NCBI RefSeq assembly: GCF_038502225.1
Contig: NC_091303.1
Coordinates: forward strand, 27,380,830 to 27,444,829
DNA length: 64,000 bases
Source of the DNA: Cherax quadricarinatus
Taxonomy: Eukaryota; Arthropoda; Malacostraca; Decapoda; Parastacidae
Reading direction: 5' to 3'
The notes below the pieces were generated by a model that did not search any database, was not told where the DNA came from, and worked only from the letters and a program-made list of their open reading frames with translations. Numbering within the stretch: the stretch's first letter is position 1; every line of letters starts with the position of its first letter. A program made the translations under genes and the position numbers. Of this stretch, positions 51,541 through 64,000 are shown piece by piece.

Positions 51541-51780
51541 AGGAGCCGTGTGGAAACTACCTCTGGAGGAGCCGTGTGGACACTACCTCTGGAGGAGCCG
51601 TGTGGAAACTACCTCTGGAGGAGCCGTGTGGACACTACCTCTGGAGGAGCCGTGTGGAAACTACCTCTGGAGGAGCCGTGTGGACACTACCTCTGGAGGA
51701 GCCGTGTGGAAACTACCTCTGGAGGAGCCGTGTGGACACTACCTCTGGAGGAGCCGTGTGGAAACTACCTCTGGAGGAGC
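51541..51780 (+). repeat. 52-bp dimer zone at the array edge
   Basis: GTGTGGAAACTA and GTGTGGACACTA units alternate regularly, giving a 52-bp higher-order period. This strict alternation is not seen over most of the array. Confidence 0.85.
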
Positions 51781-52845
51781 TTTGTGGACACTACCTCTGG
51801 AGGAGCTTTGTGGACACTACCTCTGGAGGAGCCGTGTGGACACTACGTCTGGAGGAGCCGTGTGGACACTACCTCTGAAGGAGCTTTGTGGACACTACCT
51901 CTGGAGGAGCTGTGTGGACACTACCTCTGGAGGAGCTGTGTGGACATGACCTCTGGAGGAGCCGTGTGGACACTACCTCTGGAGGAGATGTGTGGACACT
52001 ACCTCTGGAGGAGCCGTGTGGACACTACCTCTGGAGGAGCTGTGTGGACACTACCTCTGGAGGAGCCGTGTGGACATTACCTCTGGAGGAGCCGTGTGGA
52101 CACTACCTCTGGATGAGCTGTGTGGACACTACCTCTGGAGGAGCCGTGTGGACACTACCACTGGAGGAGCAGTGTGGACCCTACCTCTGGAGGAGCCGTG
52201 TGGACACTACCTCTAAAGGAGCCATGTAGACACTACCTCTAGAGCATCCGTGTGGACACTACCTCTGGAGGAGAAATGTGGACACTACCTCTGAAGGAAC
52301 CATGTGGACACTACCTCTTGAGGAGCCATGTGGACACTACCTCTGGAGGAGCCATGTGGACACTACCTCTGGCGCAGCCGTGTGGACACTACCTCTGGAG
52401 GAGCAATGTGGACACAACCTCTGGAGCACCCGAGCGGACACTACCTCTGGAGGAACCATGTGGACACTACCTCTGGAGAAGCTGTGTGGACGCTATATCT
52501 GGAGGAGCCATGTGGACACTACCTCTGGAGCAGCCGTGTGGACACTACCTCTGGAGGAGCCATGTAGACACTACCTCTGGAGCACCCGAGTGGACACTAC
52601 CTCTGGAGGAGCCATGTGGACACTACCTCTGAAGGAGCCGTGTGGACACAACCTCTGGAGGAGCCATGAGGACACTACATGTGGAGCAGCCGTGTGGACA
52701 CTGTCTCTGGAGGAGCCATGTAGACACTACCTCTGGAGGAGCCGTGAGGACACTACCTCTGGAGCAGCCGTGTGGATACTACCGCTGGTGGAGCCATGTG
52801 GACACTACCTTTGGAGCACCCGAGTGGACACTACCTCTGGAGCAG

Positions 52846-55314
52846 CCGTGTGGAGACTACCTCTGGAGGAGCCATGTGGACACTATCTCTGGAGCAGCCG
52901 TGTGGACACTACCTCTGGAGCAGCCGTGTGGATACTACCGCTGGTGGAGCCATGTGGACACTACCTTTGGAGCACCCGAGTGGACACTACCTCTGGAGCA
53001 GCCGTGTGGAGACTACCTCTGGAGGAGCCATGTGAACACTATCTCTGGAGCAGCCGTGTGGACACTACTTCTGGAGGAGCCATGTGGACACTACCTCTGG
53101 AAGTGCCATGTGAACACTACCTCTGGAGGAGCCATGTAGACACTATCTCTGGAGGAGGTCGTGTGGACACTACCTCTGGAGGAGCCGTGTGGACACTACC
53201 TCTGGAGCAGCCGTGTGGACACTACTTCTGGAGGAGCCATGTGGACACTACCTCTGGAAGTGCCATGTGAACACTACCTCTGGAGGAGCCAGGTAGACAC
53301 TATCTCTGGAGGAGCCGTGTGGACACTACCTCTGGAGGAGCCATGTAGACACTACCTCTGGAGGAGCCGTGTGGACACTGCCTCTGGAGGAGCCATGAGA
53401 ACACTACCTGTGGAGCAACCGTGTAGACACTACCTCTGGAGGAGTCAAGTCGACACTACCTCTGGAGGAGCAGTGTGGACACTACCTCTGGAGGAGCAGT
53501 GTGGACACTACCTCTGTAGCAGCCGTGTGAAAAACTACCTCTGGAGGAGCCGTGTGGACACTACCTCTGGAGGAGCAGTGTTGACCCTACCTCTGGAGGA
53601 GCCGTGTGGACACTAGCTCTGGAGGAGCAGTGTGGACACTACCTCTGGAGGAGCAGTGTGGACACTACCTCTGGAGGAGCCGTGTGGACACTACCTCTGG
53701 AGGAGCCGTGTGGACACTACATCTGGAGGAGCCGTGTGGACACTACCTCTGGAGGAGCCGTGTGGAAACTACCTCTGGAGGAGCCGTGTGGGCACTACCT
53801 CTGTAGCAGCCGTGTGAAAACTACCTCTGGAGGAGCCGTGTGGACACTACCTCTGGAGGAGCAGTGTTGACCCTACCTCTGGAGGAGCCGTGTGGACACT
53901 ATCCCTGGAGGAGCAGTGTGGACACTACCTCTGGAGGAGCAGTGTGGACACTACCTCTGGAGGAGCCGTGTGGACACTAGCTCTGGAGGAGCCGTGTGGA
54001 CACTACATCTGGAGGAGCCGTGTGGACACTACCTCTGGAGGAGCCGTGTGGAAACTACCTCTGGAGGAGCCGTGTGGAGACTACCTCTGGAGGAGCCATG
54101 TGGACACTATCTCTGGAGCAGCCGTGTGGACACTACCTCTGGAGCAGCCGTGTGGATACTACCGCTGGTGGAGCCATGTGGACACTACCTTTGGAGCACC
54201 CGAGTGGACACTACCTCTGGAGCAGCCGTGTGGAGACTACCTCTGGAGGAGCCATGTGAACACTATCTCTGGAGCAGCCGTGTGGACACTACTTCTGTAG
54301 GAGCCATGTGGACACTACCTCTGGAAGTGCCATGTGAACACTACCTCTGGAGGAGCCATGTAGACACTATCTCTGGAGGAGGTCGTGTGGACACTACCTC
54401 TGGAGGAGCCGTGTGGACACTACCTCTGGAGCAGCCGTGTGAACACTACTTCTGGAGGAGCCATGCGGACACTACCTCTGGAAGTGCCATGTGAACACTA
54501 CCTCTGGAGGAGCCAGGTAGACACTATCTCTGGAGGAGCCGTGTGGACACTACCTCTGGAGGAGCCATGTAGACACTACCTCTGGAGGAGCCGTGTGGAC
54601 ACTGCCTCTGGAGGAGCCATGAGAACACTACCTGTGGAGCAACCGTGTAGACACTACCTCTGGAGGAGTCAAGTCGACACTACCTCTGGAGGAGCAGTGT
54701 GGACACTACCTCTGGAGGAGCAGTGTGGACACTACCTCTGTAGCAGCCGTGTGAAAAACTACCTCTGGAGGAGCCGTGTGGACACTACCTCTGGAGGAGC
54801 AGTGTTGACCCTACCTCTGGAGGAGCCGTGTGGACACTAGCTCTGGAGGAGCAGTGTGGACACTACCTCTGGAGGAGCAGTGTGGACACTACCTCTGGAG
54901 GAGCCGTGTGGACACTACCTCTGGAGGAGCCGTGTGGACACTACATCTGGAGGAGCCGTGTGGACACTACCTCTGGAGGAGCCGTGTGGAAACTACCTCT
55001 GGAGGAGCCGTGTGGGCACTACCTCTGTAGCAGCCGTGTGAAAACTACCTCTGGAGGAGCCGTGTGGACTCTACCTCTGGAGGAGCAGTGTTGACCCTAC
55101 CTCTGGAGGAGCCGTGTGGACACTATCCCTGGAGGAGCAGTGTGGACACTACCTCTGGAGGAGCAGTGTGGACACTACCTCTGGAGGAGCCGTGTGGACA
55201 CTAGCTCTGGAGGAGCCGTGTGGACACTACATCTGGAGGAGCCGTGTGGACACTACCTCTGGAGGAGCCGTGTGGAAACTACCTCTGGAGGAGCCGTGTG
55301 GACACTACCTCTGT
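52846..55314 (+). repeat. 1224-bp higher-order duplication within the array
   Basis: The variant-unit order at about 52846-54090 recurs 1224 bp later (e.g. 53161-53616 against 54385-54840, 53606-53806 against 54830-55030) with only scattered substitutions. 1224 is 47 units plus 2 bases. The extra base in GTGTGAAAAACTACC at 53526 recurs at 54750. Confidence 0.85.
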
Positions 55315-58300
55315 AGCAGCCGTGTGAAAACTATCTCTGGAGGAGCCGTGTGGAAACTACCTCTGGAGAAGCCGTGTGAAAACTACCTTTGGAGGAGCCG
55401 TGTAGAAACTACCTATGGAGGAGCCGTGTAGAAACTACCTCTGGAGGAGCCGTGTGGACACTACCTCTGGAGGAGCCGTGTGGAAACTACCTCTGGAGGA
55501 GTCGTGTGAAAACTACCTCTGGAGGAACCGTGTGGAAACTACCTCTGGAGAAGCCGTGTGAAAACTACCTCTGGAGGAGCCGTGTGGAAACTACCTCTGG
55601 AGGAGCCGTGTCGAAACTACCTCTGGAGGAGCCGTGTGAAAAGTACCTCTGGATGAGCCGTGTGGAAACTACCTCTGGAGGAGCCGTGTGAAAACTACCT
55701 CTGGAGGAGCCGTATTAAAGCTACCTCTGGAATAGCCGTGTGGAAACTACCTCTGGAGAAGCCGTGTGAAAACTACCTCTGGAGGAGCCGTATTAACGCT
55801 ACCTCTGGAATAGCCGTGTGGAAACTACCTCTGGAGAAGCCGTGTGAAAACTACCTCTGGAGGAGCCGTGTGGAGACTACCTCTGGAGGAGCCGTGTCGA
55901 AACTACCTCTGGAGGAGCCGTGTGAAAAGTACCTCTGGAGGAGCCGTGTGGAAACTACCTCTGGAGGAGCCGTGTGAAAACTACCTCTGGAGGAGCCGTA
56001 TTAAAGCTACCTCTGGAATAGCCGTGTGGAAACTACCTCTGGAGAAGCCGTGTGAAAACTACCTCTGGAGGAGCCGTGTGGAGACTACCTCTGGAGGAGC
56101 CGTGTGAAAACTACCTCTGGAGGAGCCGTGTGGACACTACATCTGGAAGAGCCGTGTTGACACTACCTCTGGAGGAGCCATGTAGACACTACCTCTGGAG
56201 GAGCCGTATGGACACTACCTCTGGAGCAGCCGTGTGGACAATACTTCTGGAGGAGCCATGTGGACACTACCTCTGGAAGTGCCGTTTGAACACTACTTCT
56301 GGAGGAGCCATGTAGACACTACCTCTGGAGTAGCCGTGTGGACACTACCTCTGGAGGAGCAATGTAGACACTACCTCTGGAGGAGCCGTGTGGACACTAC
56401 CTCTGGAGGAGCCATGAGAACACTACCTGTGGAGCAGCCGTGTGGACACTACCTCTGGAGGAGCCAAGTCGACACTACCTCTGGAGAAGCCGTGTGGACA
56501 CTACCTCTGGTGCAGCCGTGTGGATACTTCCTCTGGAGAAGCCATGTGGACACTACCTCTGGAGCACCCGAGTGGACACTACCTCTGGAGGAACCACATG
56601 GACATTACCTCTAGAGCAGCCGTGTGGACGCTATCTCTGGAGGAGCCATGTGGACACTACCTCTGGAGCAGCCGTGTGGACGCTACCTCTGAAGGAGCCA
56701 TGTGGACACTACCTCTGGAACAGCCGTGTGGACACTACCTCTGGAGCAGCCGTGTGGACGCTACCTCTGGAGCAGCTGTGTGGACCCTACCTCTAAAGGA
56801 GCCATCTAGACACTACCTCTAGAGCATCCGTGTGGACACTACCTCTGGAGGAGCCATGTGGACACTACCTCTGAAGGAACCATGTGGACACTACCTCTTG
56901 AGGAGCCATGTGGACACTACCTCTGGAGGAGCCATGTGGACACTACCTCTGGCGCAGCCGTGTGGACACTACCTCTGGAGGGGCAATGTGGACACAACCT
57001 CTGGAGCACCCGAGCGGACACTACCTGTGGAGGAACCATGTGGACACTACCTCTGGAGAAGCCGTGTGGACGCTATATCTGGAGGAGCCATGTGGACACT
57101 ACCTCTGGAGCAGCCGTGTGGACACTTCCTCTGGAGGAGCCATGAAGACACTACCTCTGGAGCACCCGAGTGGACACTACCTCTGGAGGAGCCATGTGGA
57201 CACTACCTCTGAAGGAGCCGTGTGGACACAACCTCTGGAGGAGCCATGAGGACACTACATGTGGAGCAGCCGTGTGGACACTACCTCTGGAGGAGCCATG
57301 TAGACACTACCTCTGGAGGAGCCGTGTGGACACTACCTCTGGAGCAGCCGTGTGGATATTACCGCTGGTGGAGCCATGTCGACACTACCTCTGGAGCACC
57401 CGAGTGGACACTACCTCTGGAGCAGCCGTGTGGACACTACCTCTGGAGGAGCCATGTAGACACTACCTCTGGAGGAGCAGTGTGGACACTACCTCTGATG
57501 CAGCCGTGTGGATACTACCTCTGGAGAAGCCATGTGGACACTACCTCTGGAGCAGCCGTCTGGACACTACCTCTGGAGCAGCCGTGTGGACACTACCTCT
57601 GGAGGAGCCGTGTGGACACTACCTCTGGAGCAGCTGTGTGGACACTACTTCTGGAGGAGCCGTGTGGACACTACCTCTGGAAGAGCCTTGTGGACACTGC
57701 CTCTGGAGGAGCCATGAGAACACTACCTCTGTAGGAGCCCTGTGGACACTACCTCTGGAGGAGCCATGTGGACACTACCTCTGGAGCAGCCGTGTGGACA
57801 CTACCTCTGGAGGAGCCTTGTGGACACTACCTCTGGAGGAGCCATGTGAACTACTATCTCTGGAGGAGCCGTGTGGACACTACCTCTGGAGGAGCCATGT
57901 AGACACTACCTCTGGAGGAGCCGTGTGGACACTGCCTCTGGAGGAGCCATGAGAACACTACCTGTGGAGCAACCGTGTGGACACTACCTCTGGAGGAGTC
58001 AAGTCGACACTACCTCTGGAGGAGCAGTGTGGACACTACCTCTGGAGGAGCAGTGTGGACACTACCTCTGTAGCAGCCGTGTGAAAAACTACCTCTGGAG
58101 GAGCCGTGTAGACACTACCTCTGGAGGAGCAGTGTTGACCCTACCTCTGGAGGAGCCGTGTGGACACTAGCTCTGGAGGAGCAGTGTGGACACTACCTCT
58201 GGAGGAGCAGTGTGGACACTACCTCTGGAGGAGCCGTGTGGACACTACCTCTGGAGGAGCCGTGTGGACACTACATCTGGAGGAGCCGTGTGGACACTAC

Positions 58301-60869
58301 CTCTGGAGGAGCCGTGTGGAAACTACCTCTGGAGTAGCCGTGGAGGAGCCGTGTGGACACTACCTCTGGAGGAGCCGTGTGTAAACTACCTCTGGAGGAG
58401 CCGTGTGGAAACTACCTCTGGAGGAGCTATGTGAAAACTACCTCTGGAGGAGCCGTGTTGACCCGACCTCTGGAGGAGCAGTGTGGACACTACCTCTGGA
58501 GGAGCCGTGTGGACACTAGCTCTGGAGGAGCAGTGTGGACACTACCTCTGGAGGAGCCGTGTGGAAACTACCTCTGGAGAAGCCGTGTGGAAACTACCTC
58601 TGGAGAAGCCGTGTGAAAACTACCTCTGGAGGAGCCGTGTGGAAACTACCTCTGGAGGAGCCGTGTGGAAACTACCTCTGGAGGAGCCGTGTGAAAAGTA
58701 CCTCTGGAGGAGCCGTGTGGAAACTACCTCTGGAGGAGCCGTGTGAAAACTACCTCTGGAGGAGCCGTATGGAAACTACCTCTGGAGAAGCCGTGTGAAA
58801 ACTACCTCTGGAGGAGCCGTGTGGAGACTACCTCTGGAGGAGCTATGTGAAAACTACCTCTGGAGGAGGCGTGTGGACACTACATCTGGAGCAGCCGTGT
58901 GGACACTACCTCTGGAGGAGCCGTGTGAAAACTACTGGGAAAGCCGTGTGAAAACTACCTCTGTAGGAGCCGTGTGGACACTACATCTGGAGGAGCCGTG
59001 TTGACACTACCTCTGGAGGAGCCATGTAGACACTACCTCTGGAGGAGCCGTGTGGACACTACCTCTGGAGCAGCCGTGTGGACCCTACTTCTGGAGGAGC
59101 CATGTGGACACTACCTCTGGAAGTGCCATTTGAACACTACCTCTGGAGGAGCCATGTAGACACTACCTCTGGAGGAGCCGTGTGGACACTACCTCTGGAG
59201 GAGCCATGTAGACACTACCTCTGGAGGAGCCGTGTGGACACTACCTCTGGAGGAGCCGTGTGGACACTACCTCTGGTGCAGCCGTGTGGATACTTACTCT
59301 GGAGAAGCCATGTGGACACTACCTCTGGAGCACCCGAGTTGACACTACCTCTGGAGGAACCACATGGACACTACCTCTGGAGCAGCCGTGTGGACGCTAT
59401 CTCTGGAGGAGCCATGTGGACACTACATCTGGAGCAGCCGTGTGGACGCTACCTCTGAAGGAGCCATGTGGACACTTCCTCTGGAACTGCCGTGTGGACA
59501 CTACCTCTGGAGCAGCCGTGTGGACACTACCTCTGGAGCAGCCGTGTGGACCCTACCTCTAGAGGAGCCATGTAGACACTACCTCTAGAGCAGCCGTGTG
59601 GACACTACCTCTGGAGGAGCCATGTGGACACTACCTCTGAAGGAACCATGTGGACACTACCTCTTGAGGAGCCATGTGGACACTACCTCTGGAGCAGCCG
59701 TGTGGACACTACCCCTGGAGGAGCAATGTGGACACTACCTCTGGAGCACCCGAGCGGACACTACCTCTGGAGGAACCATGTGGACACTACCTCTGGAGCA
59801 GCCGTGTGGACGCTATATCTGGAGGAGCCATGTGGACACTACCTCTGGAGCAGCCGTGTGGACACTACCTCTGGAGGAGCCATGTAGACACTACCTCTGG
59901 AGGAGCCGTGTGGACACTACCTCTGGAGCAGCCGTGTGGATACTACCGCTGGTGGAGCCATGTGGACACTACATTTGGAGCACCCGAGTGGACACTACCT
60001 CTGGAGCAGCCGTGTGGAAACTACCGCTGTAGGAGCCATGTGGACACTATCTCTGGAGCAGCCGTGTGGACACTGCCTCTGGAGGAGCCGTGTGGACACT
60101 ATCTCTGGAGCAGCCGTGTGGACACTGCCTCTGGAGGAGCCGTGTGGACACTACCTCTGGAGCAGCCGTGTGGACACTACTTCTGGAGGAGCCATGTGGA
60201 CACTACCTCTGGAAGTGCCATGTGAACACTACCTCTGGAGGAGCCATGTAGACACTACCTCTGGAGGAGCCGTGTGGACACTACCTCTGGAGGAGCCGTG
60301 TGGACACTACCTCTGGAGGAGCCATGAGAACACTACCAGTAGAGCAGCCGTGTGGACACTACCTCTGGAGGAGCCAAGTCGACACTACCTCTGGAGGAGC
60401 AGTGTGGACACTACCTCTGATGCAGCCGTGTGGATACTACCTCTGGAGAAGCCATGTGGACACTACCTCTGGAGCACCCGAGTGGACACTGTCTCTGGAG
60501 GAACCACATGGACACTACCTCTGGAGCAGCCGTGTGGACGCTATATCTGGAGGAGCCATGTGGACACTACCTCTGGAGCAGCCGTGTGGACGCTACCTCT
60601 GAAGGAGCCATGTGGACACTACCTCTGTAGCAGCCGTGTGGACACTACCTCTGGAGCAGCCGTCTGGACACTACCTCTGGAGCAGCCGTGTGGACACTAC
60701 CTCTGGAGCAGCTGTGTGGACACTACTTCTGGAGGAGCCATGTGGACACTACCTCTGGAAGTGCCATGTGAACACTACCTCTGGAGGAGCCATGTAGACA
60801 CTACTTCTGGAGGAGCCGTGTGGACACTACCTCTGGAGGAGCCATGTAGACACTACCTCTTGAGGAGCC

Positions 60870-61742
60870 GTGTGGACACTACCTCTGGAGGAGCCGTGTG
60901 GACACTACCTCTGGATGAGCCATGAGAACACTACCTGTGGAGCAGCCGTGTGGACACTACCTCTGGAGGAGCCAAGTCGACACTACCTCTGGAGGAGCCG
61001 TGTGGACACTGCCTCTGGAGGAGCCATGAGAACACTACCTGTGGAGCAACCGTGTGGACACTACCTCTGGAGGAGTCAAGTCGACACTACCTCTGGAGGA
61101 GCAGTGTGGACACTACCTCTGGAGGAGCAGTGTGGACACTACCTCTGTAGCAGCCGTGTGAAAAACTACCTCTGGAGGAGCCGTGTAGACACTACCTCTG
61201 GAGGAGCAGTGTTGACCCTACCTCTGGAGGAGCCGTGTGGACACTAGCTCTGGAGGAGCAGTGTGGACACTACCTCTGGAGGAGCAGTGTGCACACTACC
61301 TCTGGAGGAGCCGTGTTTACACTACCTCTGGAGGAGCCATGTAGACACTACCTCTTGAGGAGCCGTGTGGACACTACCTCTGGAGGAGCCGTGTGGACAC
61401 TACCTCTGGATGAGCCATGAGAACACTACCTGTGGAGCAGCCGTGTGGACACTACCTCTGGAGGAGCCAAGTCGACACTACCTCTGGAGGAGCCGTGTGG
61501 ACACTGCCTCTGGAGGAGCCATGAGAACACTACCTGTGGAGCAACCGTGTGGACACTACCTCTGGAGGAGTCAAGTCGACACTACCTCTGGAGGAGCAGT
61601 GTGGACACTACCTCTGGAGGAGCAGTGTGGACACTACCTCTGTAGCAGCCGTGTGAAAAACTACCTCTGGAGGAGCCGTGTAGACACTACCTCTGGAGGA
61701 GCAGTGTTGACCCTACCTCTGGAGGAGCCGTGTGGACACTAG
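60870..61742 (+). repeat. 495-bp higher-order tandem duplication in the array
   Basis: 60870-61247 and 61365-61742 are near-identical at a 495-bp offset (19 units plus 1 base). Both carry the same GTGTGAAAAACTACC indel and the same rare GTCAAGTCGACACTA variant. A larger 3613-bp offset links 58353-59600 to 61966-63213. Confidence 0.85.
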
Positions 61743-63376
61743 CTATAGAGGAGCAGTGTGGACACTACCTCTGGAGGAGCAGTGTGGACACTACCTCTGG
61801 AGGAGCCGTGTGGACACTACCTCTGGAGGAGCCGTGTGGACACTACATCTGGAGGAGCCGTGTGGACACTACCTCTGGAGGAGCCGTGTGGAAACTACCT
61901 CTGGAGGAGCCGTGTGGGCACTACCTCTGTAGCAGCCGTGTGAAAACTATCTCTGGAGGAGCCGTGTGGAAACTACCTCTGGAGAAGCCATGTGAAAACT
62001 ACCTTTGGAGGAGCCGTGTAGAAACTACCTATGGAGGAGCCGTGTAGAAACTACCTCTGGAGGAGCCGTGTGGACACTACCTCTGGAGGAGCCGTGTGAA
62101 AACTACCTCTGGAGGAGCCGTGTGGAAACTACCTCTGGAGAAGCCGTGTGGAAACTACCTCTGGAGGAGCCGTGTGAAAACTACCTCTGGAGGAGCCGTG
62201 TGGAAACTACCTCTGGAGAAGCCGTGTGAAAACTACCTCTGGAGGAGCCGTGTGGAAACTACCTCTGGAGGAGCCGTGTGGAAACTACCTCTGGAGGAGC
62301 CGTGTGAAAAGTACCTCTGGAGGAGCCGTGTGGAAACTACCTCTGGAGGAGCCGTGTGAAAACTACCTCTGGAGGAGCCGTATGGAAACTACCTCTGGAG
62401 AAGCCGTGTGAAAACTACCTCTGGAGGAGCCGTGTGGAGACTACCTCTGGAGGAGCTATGTGAAAACTACCTCTGGAGGAGGCGTGTGGACACTACATCT
62501 GGAGCAGCCGTGTGGACACTACCTCTGGAGGAGCCGTTTGAAAACTACTGGGAAAGCCGTGTGAAAACTACCTCTGTAGGAGCCGTGTGGACACTACATC
62601 TGGAGGAGCCGTGTTGACACTACCTCTGGAGGAGCCATGTAGACACTACCTCTGGAGGAGCCGTGTGGACACTACCTCTGGAGCAGCCGTGTGGACCCTA
62701 CTTCTGGAGGAGCCATGTGGACACTACCTCTGGAAGTGCCATTTGAACACTACCTCAGGAGGAGCCATGTAGACACTACCTCTGGAGGAGCCGTGTGGAC
62801 ACTACCTCTGGAGGAGCCATGTAGACACTACCTCTGGAGGAGCCGTGTGGACACTACCTCTGGAGGAGCCGTGTGGACACTACCTCTGGTGCAGCCGTGT
62901 GGATACTTACTCTGGAGAAGCCATGTGGACACTACCTCTGGAGCACCCGAGTTGACACTACCTCTGGAGGAACCACATGGACACTACCTCTGGAGCAGCC
63001 GTGTGGACGCTATCTCTGGAGGAGCCATGTGGACACTACCTCTGGAGCAGCCGTGTGGACGCTACCTCTGAAGGAGCCATGTGGACACTTCCTCTGGAAC
63101 TGCCGTGTGGACACTACCTCTGGAGCAGCCGTGTGGACACTACCTCTGGAGCAGCCGTGTGGACCCTACCTCTAGAGGAGCCATGTAGACACTACCTCTA
63201 GAGCTGCCGTGTGGACACTACCTCTGGAGCAGCCATGTGGACACTACCTCTGAAGGAACCATGTGGACACTACCTCTTGAGGAGCCATGTGGACACTACC
63301 TCTGAAGCAGCCGTGTGGACACTACCCCTGGAGGAGCAATGTGGACACTACCTCTGGAGCACCCGAGCAGACACTA

Positions 63377-63433
63377 ACCCTCCGGGGTTAAAAATCCGAA
63401 CGAAATCTTATCTTAATCTCTTATCTTATCTTA
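63377..63433 (+). mobile_element. SINE 3'-end fragment inserted in the minisatellite
   Basis: 57 bp, ACCCTCCGGGGTTAAAAATC then GAACGAAATC and (TCTTA)n, lie between ACACTA and CCTCTGG, so the 26-bp phase is undisturbed. It matches the 3' end of the SINE at 44860-44890. Confidence 0.8.
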
Positions 63434-64000
63434 CCTCTGGAGGAACCATGTGGACAGTACCTCTGGAGCAGCCGTGTGGACGCTATATCTGGAGGAGCCA
63501 TGTGGACACTACCTCTGGAGCAGCCGTGTGGACACTACCTCTGGAGGAGCCATGTAGACACTACCTCTGGAGGAGCCGTGTGGACACTACCTCTGGAGCA
63601 GCCGTGTGGATACTACCGCTGGTGGAGCCATGTGGACACTACATTTGGAGCACCCGAGTGGACACTACCTCTGGAGCAGCCGTGTGGAAACTACCGCTGG
63701 AGGAGCCATGTGGACACTATCTCTGGAGCAGCCGTGTGGACACTGCCTCTGGAGGAGCCGTGTGGACACTACCTCTGGAGCAGCCGTGTGGACACTACTT
63801 CTGGAGGAGCCATGTGGACACTACCTCTGGAAGTGCCATGTGAACACTACCTCTGGAGGAGCCATGTAGACACTACCTCTGGAGGAGCCGTGTGGACACT
63901 ACCTCTGGAGGAGCCATGTAGACACTACCTCTGGAGGAGCCGTGTGGACACTACCTGTGGAGGAGCCGTGTGGACACTACCTCTGGAGGAGCCATGAGAA

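Larger units (their letters stand above)
51512..64000 (+). repeat. 26-bp minisatellite array, about 480 units, runs off the window
   Basis: The consensus unit is CCTCTGGAGGAGCC followed by GTGTGGACACTA (26 bp). Variant classes: GCCATG or CAGCCGTG in place of GCCGTG, GAAAC or GATAC in place of GACAC, and GAGCACCCGAGTGG units. All units point the same way. The unit starts with a short inverted repeat, CCTC-TG-GAGG. Because 26 is not a multiple of three, each plus-strand frame cycles through the same 26-residue peptide, so many open frames arise without coding meaning. The minus strand has a TAG in every unit. Indels are rare. Confidence 0.98.

Noticed and set aside
51524..63997. Dozens of open frames up to 330 codons in the 26-bp array
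   Set aside because: All frames read the same repeat-derived 26-residue cycle, starts and stops fall at random variant units, and no splice or promoter signal ties them to a gene.
51512..64000. Possible CRISPR-like or coding repeat array
   Set aside because: There are no unique spacers between units; it is a contiguous 26-bp minisatellite in a eukaryotic genome.

Overview
This is a eukaryotic nuclear window, most likely from a decapod crustacean and possibly a crayfish-type genome. That call rests on large introns, dense interleaved Tigger/pogo, piggyBac-like, RTE-like and CR1/Jockey-like elements, hammerhead-type 'GAAGAAGCC..GGCGAAA' repeat ends, and a LINE tail ending in a 'CGGTGGGAAACGGCC' motif followed by poly(A). 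No database search was possible, so the taxon is an inference. There are no operons, rRNA genes, tRNA genes or CRISPR arrays.

Host gene. One genuine host gene is supported, on the minus strand. It is a multi-C2H2 zinc-finger protein in four phase-0 coding exons: 51416-51363 (18 codons, with the start ATG), 47261-45102 (720 codons), 18106-17891 (72 codons) and 11074-10928 (49 codons). Each has consensus splice sites, and one zinc finger is assembled exactly across the exon 2/exon 3 junction, which are 27 kb apart. The gene continues beyond the window. Nearly everything between its exons is transposon.

Transposon layout. 1-6575: a Tigger copy (minus strand) split by a piggyBac-type element that itself holds a decayed autonomous piggyBac and a 1.07-kb MITE. 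6811-7837: a 5'-truncated LINE with target-site duplication. 8150-10723: remnants of an RTE-like LINE interrupted by a palindromic Penelope-like unit. 11154-16445: a Tigger carrying a piggyBac derivative whose coding interior is replaced by about 1 kb of GGA/GAA repeat. 18818-31677: a nest of piggyBac MITE, Tigger, Tigger and an intact piggyBac element with a 745-codon transposase. 32150-38729: a LINE containing a Tigger deletion derivative and a second, younger LINE. 38740-42715: a CR1/Jockey-like LINE on the minus strand, interrupted by three DNA elements. 42842-43925: another piggyBac MITE.

Minisatellite. From 51512 to the right edge lies a 12.5-kb array of a 26-bp unit with higher-order structure. 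It begins about 95 bp upstream of the start codon of the zinc-finger gene.

The most notable pattern is in the piggyBac-like elements. Their marked end carries two 12-bp palindromes, CGTA-NNNN-TACG in form, starting exactly 22 and 56 bp after the TTAA. The four central bases differ between subfamilies while the dyad symmetry and spacing are kept.
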